DNA from: Niastella sp. OAS944
Lineage (GTDB): Bacteria; Bacteroidota; Bacteroidia; Chitinophagales; Chitinophagaceae
Assembly: GCA_024809215.1 (NCBI GenBank)
Contig: JANUBW010000001.1
Span: 1,426,001 to 1,490,000, forward strand
Length of the DNA stretch: 64,000 nucleotides
Reading direction: 5' to 3'
The translations under genes were made by a program, and so were the position numbers. Under the pieces are notes generated by a model, which was given only the letters and a program-made list of their open reading frames with translations, made no database searches and was not told the DNA's origin. Position 1 is the stretch's first letter. Every line of letters begins with the position of its first letter. This document shows positions 36,335-44,161 of the stretch, in pieces.

Positions 36335-37216
36335 ATGATCACGTATAATCCTAAAGACTGGTTTACCTTTATTTTCCGCTTTCACAAAGCCGACACCTTG
36401 CGAAAGCTTTCTCCACTTATTATTGGTATTGCCGTATACTGCTGGGTTGTTGCTTTTCTGGAATTGAATGTATTTAAGCTATCAGAGAACAGCCATGTAA
36501 AGAACATAACTGCCATGCACACGCTTCTGAGCTTTGTAATTTCCATGTTGCTTGTTTTTCGTACCAATACCGCGTACGACCGCTGGTGGGAAGGCCGCAA
36601 GCTATGGGGTGCGCTGGTGAACAACAGCCGTAACCTGGCCATTAAAATGAATGGATTACTGAAGCCTGAAGATGCCGCTCAACGTTCGTTCTTTAAAAAA
36701 GTAATTCCCATGTATGCTTCGGTACTGGCGCATCACCTGCATGCAGAAAGCACCCGCCTGGCATTGGATGAACAGGAACATCCCGAACTGGCCGGCCTCG
36801 ATACCAGCCGGCATTTGCCTAACCAGGTAGCATCGTTACTATTTCACCGGGTGAACAGGTTGTATGAGGAAGGAAAAATAACAGGCGATCAACTGATCGT
36901 AGTAAATGGCGAATTGTTATCATTTACCGATATTATGGGCGCCTGTGAACGAATAAAGAACACACCAATACCTTTTTCGTACAGTGTGTTCATTAAAAAG
37001 TTCATCTTCTTTTATGTAATGACGCTGCCCTTCAGTTTTGTAATAAGCTTAGGCTATTTAGCAATACCTGTAGTAGCCTTTATATTTTATGTACTGGCCA
37101 GTTTAGAGCTTATTGCCGAAGAAATTGAAGATCCTTTTGGCGGCGATGAAAACGATTTACCTATGACCAAAATAGCCAGTAACATTAAAAAGCACGTGGC
37201 CGAAATACTCAACTAG
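36335..37216 (+). CDS. Bestrophin-family membrane channel
   Basis: 293 residues. Bestrophin/UPF0187 signature: LLVFRTNTAYDRWWEGRKLWGALVNNSRNLA in the first third, four hydrophobic segments (~22-40, ~62-80, ~218-240, ~244-265), and LELIAEEIEDPFGGDENDLPM at the C-terminal end, the acidic Ca-clasp-like region of the family. Bacterial homologues are pentameric ion channels. The start is ATG at 36335. Confidence 0.92.
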   Translation: MITYNPKDWFTFIFRFHKADTLRKLSPLIIGIAVYCWVVAFLELNVFKLSENSHVKNITAMHTLLSFVISMLLVFRTNTAYDRWWEGRKLWGALVNNSRNLAIKMNGLLKPEDAAQRSFFKKVIPMYASVLAHHLHAESTRLALDEQEHPELAGLDTSRHLPNQVASLLFHRVNRLYEEGKITGDQLIVVNGELLSFTDIMGACERIKNTPIPFSYSVFIKKFIFFYVMTLPFSFVISLGYLAIPVVAFIFYVLASLELIAEEIEDPFGGDENDLPMTKIASNIKKHVAEILN

Positions 37217-37222
37217 GCTAGT

Positions 37223-38308
37223 TTATTCATAAATAGCATGAAATAATTTCTTCAGTCTGTCATTGCCGGTTGTTACAGCCGGCAATTTTTTTATCTGTGT
37301 TTCTATATTCTGAATACGGTCTTTAAATACCGGGTGTGTACTTAAGAACGGAGAAGTTTCGGCCCCGCCGCTTTCCTTTTGCAACATTTGCATCAGTTTT
37401 ACCATACCCTGTACATTGATATTATTTTTTGCCATCAGTTGCAGCCCATTGTCATCGGCTTCTGTTTCAAGCGAGCGGCTATATTCCAACTGTTTTAGGG
37501 CATTGGCATTACTAACCACTACCGCGGTAATGCCCGAGTCGTTACCAAACAACAATGCCAAAAACATTTTGCGGCTAAGGTCACGAAAGATATTACGCAG
37601 TGAATGGCGCAGTCCAATGTGCGAAGCCTCATGACCTAATAAAGCAGCCAGTTCCTCCGGCGTTTTCATATTTTCAAGAATGGTGCTGTACACCACAATA
37701 TGACCGCCCGGCATGGCAAAAGCATTCATTTCTTTTGAATCAACAACCGTAATGGTAACCGGGTACCCTACATCGTAATGCAATTCTTTATAAAATTCAT
37801 TCAGAATAACTGTTTTGGCCGTATCAATTGTATACTGCGGTATCATTGACTCGTACATCTTCTCCCCCATGCTTATCTCTGTTTCCTTTGAAAAGCTATT
37901 GGCTATGCGTTCGCCCAGCCAGGGTACAAACCACAGGTAGGCGCCCAGTAACAAGAACAAAATGATGAGCGCAATTACTGCCAGTTTCGTCCATACGCTA
38001 CCAGCAACCCGGGCAGATGCGTTACCAAAAAGTTTATGATGCGAAAGCGTTTTATTAAGCGCCTGCATTAATTGTTCGTCCCGAATACCAAGACGATCTA
38101 CCTCGCCCTTGCTGTTACGATGTTGTAATTCGCTACCTATTATCTGTTTATTCACGGCAATCAGGTCCTTTGTAAGCCAGTTAACATCTATTTGCTGGTT
38201 GTTTTCATCCTGGTACCGGATGGTAATGGTTACAGCCGATAAAAATATAGTGGCCTGGTAAAAACGGCCGGTTGCATCATGGTAAGTAGCGGAATAGGTA
38301 GTGCTCAT
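37223..38308 (-). CDS. M48-family membrane zinc metalloprotease
   Basis: 361 residues. An N-terminal small beta domain (~1-60) precedes one membrane segment (~106-128). The catalytic domain carries the zinc motif LGHEASHIGLRHS (HEASH near 225) and the third ligand region SLETEADDNGLQLM. NAFAMPGGHIVVYSTIL is typical of BepA/HtpX-like M48 peptidases that deal with misfolded envelope proteins. Convergent with the bestrophin gene (six-base gap). Confidence 0.9.
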   Translation of the reverse strand: MSTTYSATYHDATGRFYQATIFLSAVTITIRYQDENNQQIDVNWLTKDLIAVNKQIIGSELQHRNSKGEVDRLGIRDEQLMQALNKTLSHHKLFGNASARVAGSVWTKLAVIALIILFLLLGAYLWFVPWLGERIANSFSKETEISMGEKMYESMIPQYTIDTAKTVILNEFYKELHYDVGYPVTITVVDSKEMNAFAMPGGHIVVYSTILENMKTPEELAALLGHEASHIGLRHSLRNIFRDLSRKMFLALLFGNDSGITAVVVSNANALKQLEYSRSLETEADDNGLQLMAKNNINVQGMVKLMQMLQKESGGAETSPFLSTHPVFKDRIQNIETQIKKLPAVTTGNDRLKKLFHAIYE

Positions 38309-38336
38309 AATGTCACAATTTACGATGGCAATTTCT

Positions 38337-38427
38337 GATTTTGAGATTTTGAGATTTTGAGATTTCTTTTGATTTGAGCTTTACAATAAATCTCGAAATC
38401 CCGAGATCCCAAAATCGCGAAATCTCT
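38337..38427. repeat. Family B large imperfect inverted repeat
   Basis: Left arm GATTTTGAGATTTTGAGATT and on (38337-38366), 21-base core, right arm AAATCTCGAAATCCCGAGAT and on (38388-38427). It lies between two divergent genes. Confidence 0.85.
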
Positions 38428-38438
38428 TACTTCGGTCT

Positions 38439-38446
38439 TAAATTTG
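38439..38446 (+). promoter_or_regulatory. -7 promoter box of the DUF4403 gene
   Basis: TAAATTTG, exact TAxxTTTG match, 26 bases before the ATG at 38472. No clear TTG at -33. Confidence 0.45.
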
Positions 38447-38471
38447 TTAGTAGAAACTTCTTTTCCCTACC

Positions 38472-39893
38472 ATGAAATATATCATTCCAGTAGTAGCGTT
38501 ATTGATCTGTATCACAGCTTGTAACAGCAGCAAAAAAGTAGCTATTCAACCAGCCACAGAAACACAGGCACGGCTTTTACCTGCTTTGCCTTCTTCTATT
38601 ATCAATATTCCTTTCAAAATTTATATGAAGCCATTGCTGGCTATGATGGATTCGGGTACGGCCAAAGAATTCACCAACGACAAATGGCCTAATTATACGC
38701 AGTCGGGTTGCGATTTCCGTTATAAATTCCGGTTTGTGCGGTCGCCTTTTACATTTGGCGTTGTTAATAATAAAGTAACCATAGGTTTTAGGGGCAATTA
38801 TCAAATAGCGGGCAGTAAAACCATCTGTACGTTCGATAAACAGGTATCGCCCTGGGTTAGCGGCAGTTGCGGTTTTGGCAATGAACCTATGCGCCGGGTG
38901 GATCTTGGCATAAGTTCAAACCTTACCCTGTTACCCAATCATCAGCTGCTTACTTCAACCAAATTAGACAAGATAAATGCGCTTGATAAATGTGAGGTAA
39001 CCCTTATGCAAAACGACCTCACCGGCGAGATCCTCGATAGTATTAAAGCATCGGTAGAAACAACCTGCGGCGCCTTCGACAAGTTTGTTCAAACCCTTAA
39101 TAACAATGAAATATTACGTCAATGGCGCAGCGGCGGCAGTCGTGTAATGCCTATTAGCACTTATGGGTTCTTAAACCTGAACCCTTCCATGCTGCGTGTA
39201 AGTAAATTCAATCTGTATAAGGATACTCTGTATTTTTCTATTGGGTATACCGGTCAGCCTAAATTCTCGTCAGACAGTCAGCGGCTGGTTACCCATGCAG
39301 CCCTGCCGCCCATAAGCGAAAGCAATTATACCATGGGCATCAATACCAGCCTCGATGCCGTTTACCAATATAGCTTCTTCAACAAATTGCTAAATGATAG
39401 TCTGCGCAATAAACCTTTCGATGTAGAAGGCAGAACGTTTGTGATAAAAGATGTAAACATCAGTGGTAGTAATGATGGCAAAATTCAGGTGGATGTTTCG
39501 TTCAGCGGCAACCGCAAAGGCGTATTACACCTTAAAGGAACGCCTCAGCTCGACGTAGAAAAACAGGTGCTTTCAATGCCCGATGTAACTTTTGCCGTAG
39601 ATACAAAAGATATGATGGTGAATATTGCCAAAGCATTGTTCCGCAAAAAGATCATGAAACAGCTGGCCAATCAGTCGGTACTCGACCTGGCGGCATTGAT
39701 TGAAAAGAATAAAACGGCCATTGAGGCAAGGTTAAATCAATCGGTAACACCCTGGATGAGCACGGCCGGCACCTTTCAGCAATTCAGGCTGGTAGGCTTA
39801 CTTCCGCAAAAAGACTACATTCAGGTGCAGGCATATATTCGCGGAACGCTAATGGTAATTGGCCAGCCGCCGGCAAGTATGCTAAAGAAGTAG
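38472..39893 (+). CDS. DUF4403 lipoprotein
   Basis: 473 residues with a lipoprotein signal (MKYIIPVVALLICITAC; Cys17). The mature protein opens with LPSSIINIPFKIYMKPLLAMMDS and contains DFRYKFRFVRSPFTFGVVNNKVTIGFRGNYQI and VDLGISSNLTLLPNHQL, features of DUF4403, which I associate with lipid- or BPI-like beta folds (weak inference). Membrane-anchored in the envelope; function unknown. Confidence 0.85.
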   Translation: MKYIIPVVALLICITACNSSKKVAIQPATETQARLLPALPSSIINIPFKIYMKPLLAMMDSGTAKEFTNDKWPNYTQSGCDFRYKFRFVRSPFTFGVVNNKVTIGFRGNYQIAGSKTICTFDKQVSPWVSGSCGFGNEPMRRVDLGISSNLTLLPNHQLLTSTKLDKINALDKCEVTLMQNDLTGEILDSIKASVETTCGAFDKFVQTLNNNEILRQWRSGGSRVMPISTYGFLNLNPSMLRVSKFNLYKDTLYFSIGYTGQPKFSSDSQRLVTHAALPPISESNYTMGINTSLDAVYQYSFFNKLLNDSLRNKPFDVEGRTFVIKDVNISGSNDGKIQVDVSFSGNRKGVLHLKGTPQLDVEKQVLSMPDVTFAVDTKDMMVNIAKALFRKKIMKQLANQSVLDLAALIEKNKTAIEARLNQSVTPWMSTAGTFQQFRLVGLLPQKDYIQVQAYIRGTLMVIGQPPASMLKK

Positions 39894-39956
39894 AGTTGCC
39901 TAACCCTGGCAGCGATTTCACTTATATTACATTTTTTCTACCTTTATAAAAAATTT

Positions 39957-39974
39957 CCGGTTGCCAGGCAACCG
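39957..39974 (+). promoter_or_regulatory. Perfect hairpin in sigma-factor leader
   Basis: CCGGTTGCCaGGCAACCGG-like inverted repeat, about 80 bases upstream of the ECF sigma gene start, without a T-run. It could be an operator or a leader hairpin. Confidence 0.4.
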
Positions 39975-40055
39975 GCGGACATAATCTTGCGTAATGGCTA
40001 TTGAGTTATGAAAAACAATTAGTTAGCAAAGAAACATTCCCGCAAACCAACACCC

Positions 40056-40646
40056 TTGCTAGATAACTCGAACATTTCCTCGTTACTGAGTGGCTGTCGC
40101 AAAAATGATCGCAACAGTCAAAAGGAGCTGTATTACCTGCTTCGGGGATTTGCCATGAAGATATGTTACCGGTATACCAATGCTACAGAAGAGTGCGAAG
40201 AGATTATGAATGAAGGGTTTGTAAAACTCTTTAAAAACATTCACCAATTTGATGAAACCCGACAGGAAGATACCTTACTATCGTTAAAAGGCTGGTTCAA
40301 ACGAATCCTTATTAATACATGCATCGATCATTACCGAAAAACCAACTCATCGGTCAATGGCCACGTGCTTACACACGAATCGGAAACGATTGCCGATCAG
40401 GGGGAAACCGGTATTGATATGCTGTCGTACAAAGAAATAATTGAAGCAATCAGATTACTTTCGCCGGCATACCGGGCTGTTTTCAATTTATTCGTAATTG
40501 AAGGGCTTAGCCATGAAGAAATTTCGCAAACACTGGGTATTTCAGTGGGCGCATCAAAATCCAATCTCTCAAAGGCCAGAGATAACCTAAGAAAACTATT
40601 GCAGAATAAAAATATCATTAAAGATTATGCAACCCCTCCACGATAA
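40056..40646 (+). CDS. ECF-type RNA polymerase sigma factor
   Basis: 196 residues. Region 2 spans ~10-80 (SQKELYYLLRGFAMKICYRYTNATEECEEIMNEGFVKLFKNIHQF) and region 4 ~130-185 with the helix-turn-helix GLSHEEISQTLGISVGASKSNLSKARDNLRK. The start is TTG at 40056; the first ATG (residue 34) would cut into region 2. It overlaps the next gene by 20 bp, so the two are translationally coupled. No classical anti-sigma gene is visible, but the downstream membrane protein may do that job. Confidence 0.9.
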   Translation: MLDNSNISSLLSGCRKNDRNSQKELYYLLRGFAMKICYRYTNATEECEEIMNEGFVKLFKNIHQFDETRQEDTLLSLKGWFKRILINTCIDHYRKTNSSVNGHVLTHESETIADQGETGIDMLSYKEIIEAIRLLSPAYRAVFNLFVIEGLSHEEISQTLGISVGASKSNLSKARDNLRKLLQNKNIIKDYATPPR

Positions 40647-42117
40647 AGACCTTGACCGTTTAAGCCGCGAAGCAGCAGAGCTCTTCGAGGTGGATGCAGG
40701 CGCTTCTGGATGGGATAATCTGGAAAAGCGCCTGGATATAGAATTGCCGCAAAAGAAGAAAAAGCGGCGGTTCCTGTTCTGGCTGTTTTTCATAACCGCC
40801 ACTACGGGCGGCGCTTTAATTGGTATAATGAAATACCAGCCATTATCCCCATTGGCTAAAAATGCAACAAATGTTGTTACCAATACCCCAGCCGGCAACA
40901 ACACTACCAATACGGTTACCGAACAGGCAACAACTGGCAACAATACAACACCGGCTTCTGGTGCGCAAACGCCTGCGGTGGAATCAACTACTACAGCAAC
41001 CGTTCCTGCAGCAGGCACCCATCAACCTGCCCCGGCAGCCAATGTGAACACAATGCCTGATAATAACACAACAACACCCGTTACCCGGTCGGGCAAAACC
41101 ATCAATACAACACCAGCTACTAATACGCCAAAGACAAATAGATTAAAACTCAGCCTGAACCATGCCAGCATTACTCCAGACAATTCTGGCATTAGTTCTG
41201 CGCCCTTTGCCCAACACCCCAAACGCAAACGGGGTAGCAAAAAACACAACGATATAGCCGGTCAACCTAATAAAATAGTAAAACAGGGCAGGAATAACAA
41301 TGCAGAACCAGATTCCCAGGTGGCCGAAAATGATGAGCCGGTAAAAACCAATAAACCAGACCAATCAATTGCCCAAACTACCACGGTTGCAGCAGATGCT
41401 GAGAAGAAAGACGCGGCTGTAGTACCGGCAGTTACCGATTCGGCCAAAACACCCGCCGCGCCAGTAGTGAAAAAACAACCTGAAAAGAAACAGGACAAAA
41501 AGGTAAAAGGATTTGAACTGGGCCTTATGGCAGGTCCCGATTTAAGTACCGTGAAGTTTGGCCCTGTTTATAAAACCGGTTATAATTTCGGTGTGCAGGT
41601 AGGTTACCGGTTCTCGAACCGCTTGTCGGTAAATACCGGTGTTATATACACTAAAAAATTCTATAAAGCCGATAGTTCAAATTTCAATTACAAAATGCCC
41701 TGGAACGTTAAAGTTAGCAATGCAGAAGGCAACTGCTCCATGTTAGAGCTACCGGTAAATATTCGTTATGATTTCTCTTACAACGACAAGCGGCGCTGGT
41801 TTGCAAGTACTGGCTTGTCGACCTATTTTATGAATAACGAATATTACGACATTTACTATACGTATAATGGAAATCCATATCCACCATATAATGTGGATTC
41901 AAATACCAATTCGAATTATTGGTTTTCAATTTTGAACCTATCGGTAGGTATGGAACGTTCGTTTGGAAAGCGGCTTTCACTTCAGGCTGAGCCATATTTG
42001 AAAGTTCCGTTGAAGGATTTAGGTATAGGTAATATCCGAATGACCAGCTATGGCATTTTATTTACGCTGAAGTACAAGCCTCAATTCAATTCAAAACGAT
42101 CAGACACCCGAAAATAG
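40627..42117 (+). CDS. Membrane protein with disordered linker and outer-membrane barrel
   Basis: 496 residues. Residues 1-48 are cytoplasmic and charged (DLDRLSREAAELFEVDAGASGWDNLEKRL), 49-68 form one membrane helix after KKKKRR, 70-295 are a long Thr/Asn/Pro/Ala-rich then Lys-rich linker, and ~296-496 are a beta-barrel with FELGLMAGPDLSTVKFG and VGYRFSNRLSVNTGVIYTKKF. With the ECF sigma gene overlapping upstream, the short N-terminus could hold the sigma factor while the barrel sits in the outer membrane. That role is inference. Confidence 0.8.
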   Translation: MQPLHDKDLDRLSREAAELFEVDAGASGWDNLEKRLDIELPQKKKKRRFLFWLFFITATTGGALIGIMKYQPLSPLAKNATNVVTNTPAGNNTTNTVTEQATTGNNTTPASGAQTPAVESTTTATVPAAGTHQPAPAANVNTMPDNNTTTPVTRSGKTINTTPATNTPKTNRLKLSLNHASITPDNSGISSAPFAQHPKRKRGSKKHNDIAGQPNKIVKQGRNNNAEPDSQVAENDEPVKTNKPDQSIAQTTTVAADAEKKDAAVVPAVTDSAKTPAAPVVKKQPEKKQDKKVKGFELGLMAGPDLSTVKFGPVYKTGYNFGVQVGYRFSNRLSVNTGVIYTKKFYKADSSNFNYKMPWNVKVSNAEGNCSMLELPVNIRYDFSYNDKRRWFASTGLSTYFMNNEYYDIYYTYNGNPYPPYNVDSNTNSNYWFSILNLSVGMERSFGKRLSLQAEPYLKVPLKDLGIGNIRMTSYGILFTLKYKPQFNSKRSDTRK

Positions 42118-42140
42118 CACCCACTTTAAGAGTAACACTT

Positions 42141-42170
42141 GCAGCCCCGGTCATTGGGGCTGCTTTTTTT
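42141..42170 (+). terminator. Rho-independent terminator of sigma/barrel unit
   Basis: GCAGCCCC, loop, GGGGCTGC and seven T. Its end touches the stop of the convergent SET-domain gene. Confidence 0.93.
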
Positions 42171-42552
42171 ATACCGCCTCAAACCACAACTTCTTCTCAT
42201 CATTCCACTCCCCATTATAATTAATAAATAATTCTTCACCCTTTTTTATAGCCCGCACGGTTTTGATGGAAATAAGCTCGCTGTCGTAATCCATTTCATA
42301 TTCGCAGTTCGATTTGTAGGAATGATTATAAATAGGCACATACCCCAGCGCCATGCAAACCTGGTCGTGGTTATCGCCCCACTCAAAAATATAGTCGTGC
42401 AGTAAAGTTTGGTCAAGCAGCTGGCGGTCTTGTTTGCTCATAACAATTACCGGTGCAATTTCAATCACCGTTCCCGCCTTTAATTTTTCAGAAGTAAATA
42501 CGCCCCTCCCCATTTCTTTTGTGGGAGCAATAAACAGACAAGGTAAAATCAT
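42169..42552 (-). CDS. SET-domain protein
   Basis: 127 residues, a minimal SET domain: KEMGRGVFTSEKLKAGTVIEIAPVIVM at the N-terminus, the signature YNHSYKSNCEYEMD (equivalent of NHxxxxN) and IKKGEELFINYNGEW (equivalent of GEELxxxY). The family are SAM-dependent protein-lysine methyltransferases. No pre- or post-SET cysteine clusters are seen. Target unknown. Confidence 0.88.
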   Translation of the reverse strand: MILPCLFIAPTKEMGRGVFTSEKLKAGTVIEIAPVIVMSKQDRQLLDQTLLHDYIFEWGDNHDQVCMALGYVPIYNHSYKSNCEYEMDYDSELISIKTVRAIKKGEELFINYNGEWNDEKKLWFEAV

Positions 42553-42639
42553 TGAAATAATGAATAATGAATGTCGAATGTAAAATAATAAAGGAAGAAA
42601 AATAAGAGTTCCATCCCTATTTATTTACCGGTTGGGTTT

Positions 42640-42682
42640 AGGCTTGCAGCTTAAAGCTTACGGCTTGCAGCTTGAGGCTTAT
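42640..42682. repeat. GGCTTGCAGCTT tandem units
   Basis: AGGCTTGCAGCTTAAAGCTT, then ACGGCTTGCAGCTTGAGGCTT; includes the local inverted repeat AAGCTT. The array reaches into the mgtE promoter. Confidence 0.75.
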
Positions 42683-42693
42683 TGACTAAATTT
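42665..42693 (+). promoter_or_regulatory. mgtE promoter, possibly giving a leaderless transcript
   Basis: TTG at 42665-42667 (inside the repeat), 18-base spacer, TAAATTTG at 42686-42693, an exact -7 match. The ATG is at 42700, only six bases past the box, where transcription itself would be expected to start. Confidence 0.55.
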
Positions 42694-42699
42694 GGGGCC

Positions 42700-44082
42700 A
42701 TGAGCATGGAAATAGAAAACGCCAAAGATCAATTCCTGCACCTGATGCGCCAGGAAGATGTGCTGCAAATGCGGGAGTTCCTGAATGACCAGAACATTAG
42801 TGAAGTGGCCGAACTAATAAATGAGTTTCCGGAGTATTCGAGCCAGATCATTGGCAATATGAGTATTCACCGGGCTGCCAGCGTATTCAAGATACTCGAT
42901 CTGCCTGCTCAAAAAGCTATTATACAGGAACTTTCTCCCCTTAAAACCGCAGAACTGCTAAACGAACTGCCGGCCGATGACCGCACTTCGTTTTTAGAAG
43001 AACTGCCCAGTGAGGTGGTGAAAGAGCTCATAAAACTGCTCGACCCCGATGAGCGCCGGGTAACTCTGTCGCTGCTTGGCTACCCCGAAAGCAGTGTGGG
43101 CCGCCTCATGACCCCCGATTATATTGCCGTAGGGGTTGACTGGACGGTTCAGGAAGTGCTGGAGCATATAAGAGAAGTGGGTAAAGACAGTGAAACCATC
43201 GATGTGATCTATGTGGTGAACGAACATGGCGAGTTTGTAGATGATATGCGTATTCGGGAGATCATTCTCGCCCACCCCCAACGAAAAGTTGAAGAGATAA
43301 TCGACAATCGCTATATAACCCTGAATGTAAACGACGACCAGGAAATAGCCAACCAAACCTTTAAAATGAACAACCGCATGGCCCTGCCCGTGGTAGACGA
43401 TAAAAACATCCTGCTGGGCATTGTAACCATCGACGACGTATTGTGGGTGGCCAATGAGGAGTTCAGCGAAGACATGCAAAAGATAGGGGGTACCGAAGCA
43501 TTGGATGAGCCCTATCTGGAGATCCCCATGGTAAAGCTTTTCAAAAAAAGGGTGGTATGGCTCATTGTGCTGTTCCTGGGCGAAATGCTAACTGCTACTG
43601 CTATGGGCTATTTTGAAGATGAAATTGCCAAAGCTGTAGTGCTGGCCCTCTTCGTTCCCCTTATTATCTCCAGCGGTGGTAACAGCGGTTCACAGGCTTC
43701 TACTCTTATTATTCAGGCCATGGCCGTGGGCGAAATACATATTTCAGACTGGTGGCGGGTAATGCGCCGCGAAATAATTTCCGGTCTGCTGCTGGGCGCC
43801 GTATTAGGACTTATTGGTTTTATACGGGTAGCCTTATGGAACAGTATTTTTCATACCTATGGCGCACATACCGTTCTTATAGGTTGTACCGTAGGCATTT
43901 CGTTGATAGGTGTAGTATTATGGGGAACCATATCGGGCTCTATGCTGCCCATCATATTAAAAAAACTGGGCGCCGACCCGGCCACCTCATCGGCCCCATT
44001 TGTGGCCACCCTGGTAGATGTAACGGGTTTGGTCATTTACTTTTCGGTAGCGTATATTTTTTTAAGCGGTATACTGCTATAA
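42700..44082 (+). CDS. mgtE: Magnesium transporter MgtE
   Basis: 460 residues. The N-terminal superhelical domain (~1-130; ELINEFPEYSSQIIGNM, LLDPDERRVTLSLLGYPESSVGRLM) is followed by two CBS domains (~135-250; TPDYIAVGVDWTVQEVLEHIRE; MALPVVDDKNILLGIVTIDDV), a connecting helix, and a five-helix membrane domain (~290-460) with VPLIISSGGNSGSQASTLIIQAMA and the LGADPATSSAPFVATLVDV pore motif. A gated Mg2+ channel of the inner membrane. Start at ATG 42700 or 42706. Confidence 0.95.
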   Translation: MSMEIENAKDQFLHLMRQEDVLQMREFLNDQNISEVAELINEFPEYSSQIIGNMSIHRAASVFKILDLPAQKAIIQELSPLKTAELLNELPADDRTSFLEELPSEVVKELIKLLDPDERRVTLSLLGYPESSVGRLMTPDYIAVGVDWTVQEVLEHIREVGKDSETIDVIYVVNEHGEFVDDMRIREIILAHPQRKVEEIIDNRYITLNVNDDQEIANQTFKMNNRMALPVVDDKNILLGIVTIDDVLWVANEEFSEDMQKIGGTEALDEPYLEIPMVKLFKKRVVWLIVLFLGEMLTATAMGYFEDEIAKAVVLALFVPLIISSGGNSGSQASTLIIQAMAVGEIHISDWWRVMRREIISGLLLGAVLGLIGFIRVALWNSIFHTYGAHTVLIGCTVGISLIGVVLWGTISGSMLPIILKKLGADPATSSAPFVATLVDVTGLVIYFSVAYIFLSGILL

Positions 44083-44161
44083 AAACTACCCTTCACCCTT
44101 AATGTTCAACACTCATCAATCACAGCTGCCTGGTTTCAGCAGATTCTATTAATTTGTATAC

